Source: Psychroflexus sediminis (GTDB lineage: Bacteria; Bacteroidota; Bacteroidia; Flavobacteriales; Flavobacteriaceae). Taken from it: a DNA stretch of 64,000 bases. The stretch spans positions 1 to 64,000 of the forward strand of contig NZ_FNCW01000007.1 in NCBI RefSeq assembly GCF_900099815.1. The letters run 5' to 3'. Under the pieces are notes generated by a model that did no database searches, was not told the origin of the DNA, and was given only the letters and a program-made list of their open reading frames with translations. This document shows, one piece after another, positions 17,096 to 24,618 of this stretch (its first letter is position 1; each line of letters begins with the position of its first letter). Both the position numbers and the translations under genes were made by a program.

Positions 17096-18157
17096 ATGAA
17101 AACTCAAGTATTATGTTTCATCAGCCTTTGCTTCTTAGCCTTAAGCTGCGCTGATAAAAACTCACAGTCAGCTGAAACAGAAATCGAAGAAAACGTCACA
17201 GCATCCAGTTATTTCGACTATTCCGGCAGCGATGACCAATGGACAGGTGGCGTCAGGATGATTCCGATAGAAACCCCGAAAGGCACTTTTAAGGTGTACA
17301 CCAAGCGCATGGGGAATAACCCTAAAATGCGGGTTTTGCTCCTGCATGGTGGTCCTGGCGGAACACATGAACAATTTGGGAACTTCGAGGGCTACCTGCC
17401 TGACGAAGAAATTGAATATATCTATTACGATCAGCTCGATTCTTACTATAGCGACAAGCCCAATGATCCGTCACTCTGGACCACCGAACGTTTTGTGGAG
17501 GAAGTGGAGCAGGTGCGACAGGCTCTGGGTTTACATAAGGATAATTTCTATCTCCTGGGTCAGTCCTGGGGTGGCATTTTGGCTTTGGAATATGCTTTGA
17601 AATATCAGGATAATTTAAAGGGTCTCATCATTTCTAATATGGTGGCGAGCGTACCGGAATACAATAAATACGCCCAGGAAGTTCTGGGCCCGCAATTACC
17701 ACAGGAAATCCTGAAAGAAATTCAACACATTGAAGCGGATAAAGATTACGCCAATCCGAGATACGAAGAGCTTCTGATGACTCATTTTTACACCGAACAC
17801 ATTCTCCGTTTGCCTTTAGAAAAATGGCCAAAATCCATACAGCTGTTGTTTGAACATCTCAATCCTGAAATTTACGTTTACATGCAAGGTCCAAGTGAAT
17901 TTGGCATCATAGAAGAAGCCACTTTGAGCGACTGGGATGTCTCTGATCGCTTAAAGGAAATTAAAACCCCAACCCTTATGCTAGGTGCAAAACACGACAC
18001 CATGGATCCAGAGTACATGGAATGGATGGCTACCGAAGTTCAAAACGGCAGAAGTGTGATTACCAACGGAAGTCACGCGTCTCAGTTTGATGATCCGGAC
18101 ACCTATTTTGATGGCATTATCAGCTTTGTCAAGGATGTAGATAATGGGAGTTTTTAA
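17096..18157 (+). CDS. Lipoprotein proline-iminopeptidase-type alpha/beta hydrolase (S33 family)
   Basis: This 353-aa protein has a lipoprotein signal ending ALSC (Cys18). The alpha/beta hydrolase core shows the oxyanion motif HGGPGG at 84-89, the nucleophile Ser157 in GQSWGG, an acid in LGAKHDTMDPEYM, and the final His in NGSHASQFDDP. HGGPG plus GQSWGG is the signature of proline iminopeptidases, which remove N-terminal proline, but family members also cleave other amides and esters. The lipid anchor places it in the envelope, unlike the cytoplasmic enzymes. It precedes the SGNH/MBOAT pair by 21 bases. Confidence 0.9.
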   Translation: MKTQVLCFISLCFLALSCADKNSQSAETEIEENVTASSYFDYSGSDDQWTGGVRMIPIETPKGTFKVYTKRMGNNPKMRVLLLHGGPGGTHEQFGNFEGYLPDEEIEYIYYDQLDSYYSDKPNDPSLWTTERFVEEVEQVRQALGLHKDNFYLLGQSWGGILALEYALKYQDNLKGLIISNMVASVPEYNKYAQEVLGPQLPQEILKEIQHIEADKDYANPRYEELLMTHFYTEHILRLPLEKWPKSIQLLFEHLNPEIYVYMQGPSEFGIIEEATLSDWDVSDRLKEIKTPTLMLGAKHDTMDPEYMEWMATEVQNGRSVITNGSHASQFDDPDTYFDGIISFVKDVDNGSF

Positions 18158-18178
18158 GCCTAAAAAACACAAACCAAC

Positions 18179-19225
18179 ATGAATCTAAAACAATCCTTTA
18201 CCATTGCTTTAATACTCGGTGTATTAAGCATTACAGCCTGGGAACTCTACTGGCGATCTCAGGGTTATTTTCCAGATCTGGACGATGACAAATATTTGTG
18301 GGCCAGAACTCGAGCTAAAGTGGATGAAGCCACCAAAAGTGATGTTGTACTTATTGGGTCTTCACGGGTATTATTCAATATTCAGGTGGATGTATGGGAA
18401 GAATTAACCGGAGTTAAACCCATACAACTGGCGAATGCAGGCAGCACGCCATTGCCGACCTTTCATGATATTGTTGAAAACACAGATTTTAAAGGGACTG
18501 TGCTTGTTGGTGTAACGCCGCCTTTATTTTTTTCAACAACAGTTGAGCAGGCACCACCGTGGACACGAGCTTCATCCCGTTCAGAATTTTATAATAACCG
18601 GACTTATGCCCAGCGCTTGAATTATATCCTGTCCATACCGCTTCAGAACAACTTTGCTTTTATCAGCAATGATGATGAGAGCTGGTTTGATGACATCAAC
18701 CTTAAAGCTATTTTGAACACCATAGAGCTACCAGATCGAATTGGTAAACCAAAAGAGCCCCCATTTAGAAGATTTCAGGATATAGATATCCATAGAAATG
18801 TGCGCATGAAAGAAAGAATGGTTTCCGATACAGCTTTTGCCAATTCCATTAAAGCGGTCTGGAAAAGCATGCTCACCTCAGAACCTAAACCACCACCACC
18901 CGATAAAAAAGGAACGATGGATTATTTCTTAAGCGACCTGAAGAAATTCCAGGCCAGAGGCGGCCAGGTTATTTTGTTGAGAAATCCTTCTCATGGATTT
19001 TTTAAAGACTTGGAAAGCCTAGCCATGCCACGTAAGGAATTTTGGGACCGGTTAGTGGCTGAGGCCCGGGTTCCGGCCTATCATTATGAGGACCATGAAG
19101 GCTTAAATGCTTTCGAAACCATAGAATGGTCGCATTTATCGGCTTCCGATGCTGACGCATTTACAGAAAATTTTGTCCGGATTCTTTTAAAAGACGGGCT
19201 CATCACTAACCTTAAAACCAACTAG
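18179..19225 (+). CDS. Membrane-anchored SGNH-like protein, partner of the MBOAT acyltransferase
   Basis: This 348-aa protein has one N-terminal TM anchor (about 5-24) and an extracytoplasmic domain. SDVVLIGSSRVLFN (Ser61 or Ser62) looks like an SGNH block I, and EWSHLSASDADAF with His319 looks like the catalytic His block near the C terminus. This matches the plan of DltD, AlgJ/AlgX and PatB, which receive acyl groups from an MBOAT and pass them to an envelope polymer. The MBOAT gene follows after 2 bases, supporting that role. The acceptor is unknown. The block I reads GSS rather than GDS. Confidence 0.72.
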   Translation: MNLKQSFTIALILGVLSITAWELYWRSQGYFPDLDDDKYLWARTRAKVDEATKSDVVLIGSSRVLFNIQVDVWEELTGVKPIQLANAGSTPLPTFHDIVENTDFKGTVLVGVTPPLFFSTTVEQAPPWTRASSRSEFYNNRTYAQRLNYILSIPLQNNFAFISNDDESWFDDINLKAILNTIELPDRIGKPKEPPFRRFQDIDIHRNVRMKERMVSDTAFANSIKAVWKSMLTSEPKPPPPDKKGTMDYFLSDLKKFQARGGQVILLRNPSHGFFKDLESLAMPRKEFWDRLVAEARVPAYHYEDHEGLNAFETIEWSHLSASDADAFTENFVRILLKDGLITNLKTN

Positions 19226-19227
19226 TC

Positions 19228-20643
19228 ATGCTGTTTAATTCATTGAGTTTTATCGTGTTTTTGGTGATTGTTCTGGCCTTATACTATTCCAAGCTATTTC
19301 ACTGGACCAACAAGAAAAGAATGCTGCTGCTGGCCAGTTATGTGTTTTATGGCTTTTGGAACCCGCCTTTGGTTTTACTCCTGTGGATTTCAACCCTGGT
19401 CGACTGGACCGCTGGTAATAAACTGGCTGTAGAAAGCCATCCGCGTAAACGCAAATTGTGGCTGCTCCTCAGTTTGGCAGTCAATCTCGGTTTCCTGGCT
19501 TTCTTTAAATACCGTGATTTTCTTTTAGATAGCTTTACCAGCGTAGCCCATACGTATGGTTATGGGTACGAAGCTCAACCTATGGATATTATTTTACCTA
19601 TGGGGATTTCGTTCTACACGTTTCAAACCATGTCTTATACCATCGACATCTACAACAAAAAAATAAACCCCGCCCGAAGCTTCCTTGATTTTGCCTTATA
19701 CGTGACCTTTTTCCCCCAGCTCGTAGCCGGACCGATTGTAAGAGCTCAGGGTTTGATCACCCAGTTTTATGAAGAAAAGAAGGCGAACGTAAGGCAGTTT
19801 TTATGGGGTACGTTTTTACTGACTATCGGACTGTTTCAGAAAATTGTTCTGGCCGACACCTTACTGGCCGGCACTTCAGACCAGGTCTTCGGTTCTCAAA
19901 AGATTTTAAACTCGCTCGATGCCTGGACCGGAACCCTGGCCTTTTCCGGTCAGATATTTTTTGACTTTGCTGGCTATTCTACCTGTGCCATAGGGATTGC
20001 ACTGATGCTGGGGATTATTCTACCGGACAACTTCAGGTATCCTTATGCCTCTGTCGGGTTTTCAGACTTCTGGAGGCGCTGGCACATCACCTTATCCACC
20101 TGGCTCAGGGATTATCTATACATTCCTTTAGGCGGCAACCGCCATGGTATCGTGAGAATGTACGCCGCCCTGATGATTACGATGCTGCTGGGCGGTTTAT
20201 GGCACGGCGCAGCCTGGACCTTTGTGGTCTGGGGTGGCTTACATGGCCTGTACCTGATTATAGAGCGTATACTGCGGTCTAAAATTCAAATTAAACTCAC
20301 GGCTTTCAATGGGATTCTCCTGGCCTTGTTTACCTATATCCTGGTCAATTTTACCTGGGTGTTTTTTAGAGCAAGAGAGTTTTCCGTGGCCAAGAACATG
20401 TTGTCCTCCATGCTCTTTATGAATGAGGAAGGCGAAAAAATCATAGAAACCTTTGATGTGCTTAAAGTCTTTGTTTTGATCATTTTATTGTTCATTTCAC
20501 ACTGGCTGATGCGCAGGACCTCGCTCAGAGAAGTTTCCTTAAGCATGTCTCCTGTCACTTTAGGGATAGTGTGGGCGATCATGCTATTTTTGATTGTGAT
20601 CTGTCAGGGCAATAGTGAACAGTTTATTTATTTTCAGTTTTAA
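19228..20643 (+). CDS. MBOAT-family O-acyltransferase (AlgI/DltB-like)
   Basis: This 471-aa polytopic protein belongs to the membrane-bound O-acyltransferase family. It shows LPMGISFYTFQTMSYTIDIY, FFPQLVAGPIVRA, the signature FWRRWHITLSTWLRDYLYIP, and the invariant His326 in GGLWHGAAWTFVVWGGLHG. AlgI-type MBOATs move acetyl groups across the inner membrane for O-acetylation of exported polysaccharide. The preceding SGNH-like gene is the expected partner. No alginate or teichoic-acid genes are in the window, so the acceptor is open. It ends the plus-strand cluster. Confidence 0.93.
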   Translation: MLFNSLSFIVFLVIVLALYYSKLFHWTNKKRMLLLASYVFYGFWNPPLVLLLWISTLVDWTAGNKLAVESHPRKRKLWLLLSLAVNLGFLAFFKYRDFLLDSFTSVAHTYGYGYEAQPMDIILPMGISFYTFQTMSYTIDIYNKKINPARSFLDFALYVTFFPQLVAGPIVRAQGLITQFYEEKKANVRQFLWGTFLLTIGLFQKIVLADTLLAGTSDQVFGSQKILNSLDAWTGTLAFSGQIFFDFAGYSTCAIGIALMLGIILPDNFRYPYASVGFSDFWRRWHITLSTWLRDYLYIPLGGNRHGIVRMYAALMITMLLGGLWHGAAWTFVVWGGLHGLYLIIERILRSKIQIKLTAFNGILLALFTYILVNFTWVFFRAREFSVAKNMLSSMLFMNEEGEKIIETFDVLKVFVLIILLFISHWLMRRTSLREVSLSMSPVTLGIVWAIMLFLIVICQGNSEQFIYFQF

Positions 20644-20738
20644 GACCTTTTAGGTTGGAGATTTAGAAGAGGATGCGAAAAAACCCTGTGATGAAGAGCC
20701 TATACATTGCTAAATTATAACATCAAATATTTTGAATC

Positions 20739-21074
20739 ATGAAAAACAATCACAAAAACTGGACAAAAGAAGAGCTGAAAATCTACATCCTGCTTGCATG
20801 TGCCAAGGCAGATGATGAGATATCTCCTGAGGAAATCGAGGTGATACAGTTAAAGAGTCCTCATGAACTTTTTGAGAAGATCTATGATGAATTCAAAGAG
20901 GATAAAAAGAAAAAGCGTTTGAAAAAAATTGAAAGCGCCATCAGATTTCACCGTTATGGGGCCATCGAACTTATAGAACTAAGGAATGACATTTTCAAAG
21001 TCTACATGGCAGATAACCTGATTTGTAAAAAAGAAAAATACCTGGATAATATTCTGAATAACATCATTTACTAA
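20739..21074 (+). CDS. Small helical protein, TerB-like
   Basis: This 111-aa cytoplasmic protein has no signal peptide. The segment KEELKIYILLACAKADDEISPEEIEVIQ resembles the acidic metal-binding helix pair of TerB-like (tellurite-resistance B / DjlA) domains, and a lysine-rich middle follows (about 50-62). No other tellurite-resistance gene is nearby. It stands alone between the acyltransferase cluster and the RAYT element, with 95 bases before and about 130 after free of genes. The assignment rests on general resemblance. Confidence 0.65.
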   Translation: MKNNHKNWTKEELKIYILLACAKADDEISPEEIEVIQLKSPHELFEKIYDEFKEDKKKKRLKKIESAIRFHRYGAIELIELRNDIFKVYMADNLICKKEKYLDNILNNIIY

Positions 21075-21201
21075 TCTGTTCTGATATGTTTCCTTTATTC
21101 TCCAGAATTAAATGAAAACCCTGTCAGTATCCATTGTATTTTGAAGAGCTATTTTCAACATTAACCTCCTGAAAATCAGTGCTAGATTTTTCTGTCGGTG
21201 A

Positions 21202-21315
21202 TTGGGATTTTTAAAAACAGTCCCGTCAGGGACAGGAAATGTGTAGCTAAAAATAATCAAGAAACACAACCTGCCTTTAGGTACGAGATATAAACACCCA
21301 ATTATGGCAAACACC
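21202..21315 (+). repeat. RAYT element upstream repeat (R copy 1, intact element)
   Basis: This unit starts TTGGGATTTTTAAAAACAG and contains the hairpin GTCCCGTCAGGGAC at 21220-21233. It then runs through AGCTAAAAATAATCAAGAAA, GGTACGAGATATAAACACC and AATTATGGCAAACACC, so it ends inside the first codons of the transposase. Near-identical copies occur at 21960-22075 and 22279-22395. The position immediately 5' of the transposase fits the structured ends that Y1 transposases recognise. Confidence 0.75.
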
Positions 21316-21765
21316 TATACACAAATACATATCCAAAGTATTTTTGCGGTGCAGGACAGACAAGGCCTCATTAAAAATGAATGGAGGGATGAATTATACA
21401 AATATATCACAGGCATTATCCAAAACCACAAGCATAAGGTATTGCAGATAAACGGAATGCCAGATCATATTCACATTCTCTTTGGGATGCGCCCTACGCA
21501 ATCGCTTTCCGATTTAATGAAGCAAGTGAAACAAGATTCATCAAAATGGATAAATAACAAAAAACTTGTGACTGGTAAATTTTCGTGGCAGTCTGGTTTT
21601 GGTGCATTTTCATATTCCAAATCGGAATTGCCTAAAGTGATCAATTACATCAAAAACCAAGAGCTCCATCATACCTCCAAAACCTTTCAAGAGGAATATT
21701 TACAATTGTTGAAAGAATTCAATATTGAATTTGATGAACGCTATATTTTAAAATCTGTACTGTAA
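21304..21765 (+). CDS. REP-associated tyrosine transposase (RAYT, Y1/IS200-like)
   Basis: This 153-aa single-strand nuclease has the Y1 transposase fold: the metal-binding HUH motif DHIHIL (His55, His57), GMRPTQSLSDLMKQVKQDSSKW, and the probable catalytic Tyr115 in VINYIKNQELHH. It is full length and in frame, so likely functional. Hairpin repeats flank it on both sides (GTCCCGTCAGGGAC upstream, GTCCCTAACGGGAC downstream), and two derivatives lacking the ORF follow. RAYTs are usually domesticated, single-copy per genome and responsible for spreading REP palindromes rather than moving themselves. It inserts in a gene-poor gap. Confidence 0.92.
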   Translation: MANTYTQIHIQSIFAVQDRQGLIKNEWRDELYKYITGIIQNHKHKVLQINGMPDHIHILFGMRPTQSLSDLMKQVKQDSSKWINNKKLVTGKFSWQSGFGAFSYSKSELPKVINYIKNQELHHTSKTFQEEYLQLLKEFNIEFDERYILKSVL

Positions 21766-21787
21766 TATATGTTGTACCCAAAGGCAC

Positions 21788-22109
21788 AAAAAACATATTT
21801 ACACTATAAAATGCTACCGGGATAACGTCCCTAACGGGACAAAACAACATAAAACTAATGCTGAAATTCTTCCGCAACCTCCGCAAAAAAAACTCATCGA
21901 ACAGCATAAAGCCAAAAACTATTTTCTTTACGCCATCAGCGAAATCTTTCTGTTGGGGGTTGGGATTTTTAAAAACCGTCCCGTCAGGGACAGGATACGG
22001 GTAGCTAAAAATAATCAAGAAATACAACGTGCCTTTAGGTACGAGATATAAACACCAAATTATGGCAAACACCTTATTCACGAGCGCGACGCTCGCGCTG
22101 GAGTTGCAC
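21788..22109 (+). repeat. ORF-less RAYT derivative, first tandem unit (about 322 bp)
   Basis: This unit begins with the downstream repeat (L) AAAAAACATATTTAC, which carries hairpin GTCCCTAACGGGAC at 21827-21840. It then has the upstream-type repeat (R) with GTCCCGTCAGGGAC at 21978-21991 and the fossil start codon region ATGGCAAACACC at about 22062. The transposase body is replaced by a short hairpin (CGAGCG CGA CGCTCG, 22081-22095). The next unit repeats the same order with a period of about 320 bases. Confidence 0.75.
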
Positions 22110-22440
22110 AAAAAACATATTTACATTATAAAATGCTACCAGGATAAAGTCCCTAACGGGACAAAACAACATAAAACTAATGCTAAAATTCTTCCGGAAA
22201 ATCCGAAAAAAACTCGTCGAGCAGAACAAAGTTTTCAACTACTTCCTTTACGCCATCGGCAATTCTTCCTGGTGGTGATTGGGATTTTTAAAAAAAGTCC
22301 CGTCAGGGACAGGATACGGGTAGCTAAAAATAATCAAGAAATACAACGTGCCTCTAGGTACGAGATATAAAACACGCAATTATGGCAAACACCTTATTCA
22401 CAAGCGTGACGCTTTCGCCATTGGCGAAATCTTCCTGTTA
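22110..22440 (+). repeat. ORF-less RAYT derivative, second tandem unit
   Basis: This is a second copy of the about 320-bp unit: L repeat at 22110-22190 with GTCCCTAACGGGAC at 22149-22162, and R repeat at 22279-22395 with GTCCCGTCAGGGAC at 22297-22310. The fossil ATGGCAAACACC is at about 22382, and a hairpin AAGCG TGA CGCTT lies at 22402-22414. It then fades into unique DNA. The run 21766-22532 has no other gene; the frames open across it are remnants. Confidence 0.7.
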
Positions 22441-22532
22441 GTGACTATGATAAAAATATGTGACTCGGTCTAAGGCAAAGTCGTGCTTTATTAAAAATCA
22501 AATTGAGGTATTCATTTCGAAGAACTAGTTAT

Positions 22533-22742
22533 TCAATCCTCAGCTTCATAACCAATCAGGTCTCCGGGCTGACATTCCAGCACCTCGCAGATACGTTCCA
22601 GGGTAGAAAATCGAATGGCTTTGGCTTTGCCTGTTTTCAGAATAGACAAATTAGCTTTGGTGATCCCAATAGCATTCGCCAGATCTACGGACTGCATGCC
22701 CCGCTCTTCCAGCACCTGATCCAAATTAATTTTAATGGGCAT
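22533..22742 (-). CDS. XRE-family helix-turn-helix regulator (YozG-like)
   Basis: This 69-aa protein is one compact Cro/C1-type HTH domain. INLDQVLEERGMQSVDLANA and IGITKANLSILKTGKAKAIRF form the two recognition helices, followed by LERICEVLECQPGDLIGY. It is a short regulator commonly found next to DUF2975 membrane genes, as is the case here. The DUF2975 gene upstream ends 2 bases before this start, so all three are one operon read from about 23750. It probably represses its own operon through the inverted repeat at 23753-23787. Confidence 0.9.
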   Translation of the reverse strand: MPIKINLDQVLEERGMQSVDLANAIGITKANLSILKTGKAKAIRFSTLERICEVLECQPGDLIGYEAED

Positions 22743-22744
22743 CT

Positions 22745-23245
22745 TTATATAGTTAAGTCGTGTTCCTGTTTCGCCTCAATGGATAGCTGAAGCATTTTGC
22801 TCAGTCGTATAAAACTAAGTCCAACGACTACTAAAAGCAGGTAAATAACTGAATTGCTTTGGAAAAAATGGTGCGTCACCTCAAAATGATAGGTTAAAAA
22901 TATTTTTTTAATCATCAGACAGACCCCTATCACGACCAGAAACTGACCGCTACGCTTAAGATGTTTGGCAAGATTAAACGACTTGAACTCAGCATTCACC
23001 ATAAACAGCCTGGCTGTTTTTCTCAAGTGGTAGGCGACAAATACAAAGGCAACTGAGAAAATAATTTCATTGATGGCTCCAATATAAAGCGAGGTTGAAA
23101 ATTCATTTTCAGGTTCGTAAATGGAATTAGACCGACTTATGTCAAAGCCATTGATCAATAACATAATAAGTGTTGCTATAGCATTCATGACAACTATGAA
23201 GAACAAGATATCAAAAATGAGTTTGAAGCTGGATTTTTTAAGCAT
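22745..23245 (-). CDS. DUF2975 membrane protein
   Basis: This 166-aa protein has four predicted TM helices (about 9-30, 52-76, 96-115 and 128-148) and a short polar tail (EAKQEHDLTI). The tail LTI is nearly the same as that of the upstream neighbour (ELEIDHKLTI), so both belong to DUF2975 and arose by duplication. The family has no established biochemical role; its usual partner is a small XRE regulator. It sits between the paralog (11-base gap) and the regulator (2-base gap). A role in sensing membrane state is only a guess. Confidence 0.85.
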   Translation of the reverse strand: MLKKSSFKLIFDILFFIVVMNAIATLIMLLINGFDISRSNSIYEPENEFSTSLYIGAINEIIFSVAFVFVAYHLRKTARLFMVNAEFKSFNLAKHLKRSGQFLVVIGVCLMIKKIFLTYHFEVTHHFFQSNSVIYLLLVVVGLSFIRLSKMLQLSIEAKQEHDLTI

Positions 23246-23256
23246 TGGAATAGAAT

Positions 23257-23733
23257 TTAAATAGTGAGTTTATGATCGATTTCCAGTTCCCTGCCGCGAT
23301 CGATAATTTTGGCTAGTAAAAGTAAAATCAAGCCTAAAGCCAGATGACTTACAAAGGCATATTCTAAGTCAAACACAAAACTGAGTTCAAGTCTGTTTTG
23401 CTCAAAGGCTTTCAACATAAATTTCAGAACAGGAATGCCTATCGCATAAATAATAAGAACATAAGCCAGAAATCGTACGGATAACGCATTGGATTTGGCG
23501 AAGTAATCGCCCTGTTTACAACGCTTTATCACAGGTACGATGCGATTTAAGGCTATAAAAGCAAATACCCAGAATATATAAACAGGAAGAAAGAAAAGTA
23601 CAGATTCAAGATTTGACTCCCTTATCCGTTCTGCCCCGGTGATAAATAAAACAAGCGGAGTAACGATACAGGCACTTAAGACCAGACGCAGGAACTGTAC
23701 TCCAAGATAAAGGCTCTGTAAAATAGTTTTCAT
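23257..23733 (-). CDS. DUF2975 membrane protein, first gene of the operon
   Basis: This 158-aa protein has four TM helices (about 10-32, 42-63, 85-108 and 123-146). It shows the motif RIVPVIKRCKQGDYFAKSNA between helices 2 and 3, characteristic of DUF2975, and ends LEIDHKLTI. The start at 23733 is close to a strong operator-like inverted repeat. It is the promoter-proximal gene of a three-gene unit (DUF2975, DUF2975, XRE). Function unknown. Confidence 0.85.
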   Translation of the reverse strand: MKTILQSLYLGVQFLRLVLSACIVTPLVLFITGAERIRESNLESVLFFLPVYIFWVFAFIALNRIVPVIKRCKQGDYFAKSNALSVRFLAYVLIIYAIGIPVLKFMLKAFEQNRLELSFVFDLEYAFVSHLALGLILLLLAKIIDRGRELEIDHKLTI

Positions 23734-23752
23734 TATAATCGGTAATTATTGC

Positions 23753-23798
23753 TTTACAATAACAAACATAGCATTTGTTATTGTAAAACAATAACAAA
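23753..23798. promoter_or_regulatory. Operator-like inverted repeat of the DUF2975/XRE operon
   Basis: TTTACAATAACAAA (23753-23766) and TTTGTTATTGTAAA (23774-23787) are perfect 14-bp arms around the 7-base spacer CATAGCA. A third half-site, ACAATAACAAA, follows at 23788-23798. It lies 20-65 bases upstream of the first gene of the operon, the expected position for a repressor site. The likely binder is the XRE protein encoded by the third gene. Confidence 0.65.
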
Positions 23799-24027
23799 AT
23801 GGATTATTTTCAATTATCAATTGTAAGTTCTTTTCCCTTACCGGTTATACTATTATTCCATTACGCGATTACACACACATTTGACTCATAATTATTAGAC
23901 TGTTATACTATCCGATGAACTGAAAACTCTAAACTGTTAACCGGTAAAATTTACTGAATCCTGATTTTGGTCAGTGGAAAAAAGTCGAATAAAATGCATC
24001 TTTATAGCAGAATTAAATCCAGAAGCC

Positions 24028-24447
24028 ATGAAAAAAACAGCCATTCACAAACTGATGACCCGCAACCTCATCAAACTCAATCTCGAAGATTCACTGACCA
24101 AGGCAGAATCTTTGTTCAAGAGCAATAACATACGTCACTTACCGGTAGTTAGTGGCCATAAAATTGTGGGGATGCTAAGTTATAACGACTTGTTACGCAT
24201 CTCCTTCGCCGATTCTGCCAACGATGACGGCGACACCATAGAGACCACGGTTTACGATATGTTTACCCTGGAACAGGTCATGTCCAAGCAAGTCTCCTAT
24301 GTGGAAGCCAGCGATGCCATAGAAGTTGCAGCTGAACTGTTTATCCACCAAAACTTTCATGCGCTTCCCGTACTGGAAAAGGATAAGCTAGTGGGCATTG
24401 TCACCACCACAGATATGATCCGGTATTATAATACGAAGTGTAAGTAG
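24028..24447 (+). CDS. CBS-domain-pair protein
   Basis: This protein of about 139 aa consists of two CBS motifs. The first (about 1-60) contains LMTRNLIKLNLEDSLTKAE and RHLPVVSGHKIVGMLSYNDL; the second (about 80-135) contains VMSKQVSYVEASDAIEVAAE and HALPVLEKDKLVGIVTTTDM. Such pairs bind adenosine nucleotides and act as energy sensors, and the target is unknown. I chose ATG 24028 (MKKTAIHKLM), the usual family start, over an upstream GTG at 23974 that would add 18 untypical residues. It is a single gene; a tandem repeat follows directly. Confidence 0.88.
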   Translation: MKKTAIHKLMTRNLIKLNLEDSLTKAESLFKSNNIRHLPVVSGHKIVGMLSYNDLLRISFADSANDDGDTIETTVYDMFTLEQVMSKQVSYVEASDAIEVAAELFIHQNFHALPVLEKDKLVGIVTTTDMIRYYNTKCK

Positions 24448-24450
24448 GAG

Positions 24451-24534
24451 TTTTCAGTTGACAGTTTTCAGTTGACAGTTTTCTGTTGACAGTTTTCTGT
24501 TGACAGTTTTCAGTTGACAGTTTTCTGTTGACAG
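24451..24534 (+). repeat. Six tandem copies of a 14-bp unit
   Basis: The unit TTTTCWGTTGACAG is repeated six times without interruption, with W being A,A,T,T,A,T in order. The words match, in reverse complement, the AACTGTCAACTG-like words at 379-392 and 480-497. It starts 3 bases after the CBS stop codon. It is a simple-sequence expansion of an intergenic word family, useful as a variable-number locus. Confidence 0.9.
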
Positions 24535-24578
24535 TTTTTTAAGTCCTGTTATTAAGAAATTATAGCTTAATAAATGGC

Positions 24579-24609
24579 AACTAGCAGACCCTTGACCAGT
24601 CTGCTAGTT
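24579..24609. terminator. Hairpin between convergent CBS gene and giant secreted protein gene
   Basis: AACTAGCAGAC and GTCTGCTAGTT form a perfect 11-bp stem with a 9-base loop. It sits 9 bases past the stop codon of the minus-strand 1943-aa gene and downstream of the plus-strand CBS gene. It probably terminates both transcripts, although neither side has a long U-run. Confidence 0.6.
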
Positions 24610-24618
24610 CACCTATAT

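Noticed and set aside
20739-21074. Tellurite-resistance locus
   Set aside because: Only a loose TerB-like resemblance; no terC, terD or terZ genes are present.
22029-22370. A 113-codon open frame in the RAYT repeat region
   Set aside because: It runs through the repeated L and R units and their hairpins, and reads as repeat DNA, not as a protein family.
21784-22414. CRISPR array
   Set aside because: The repeats are about 320 bp apart, few in number, with related rather than unique spacers and no cas genes. They are RAYT-associated repeats.
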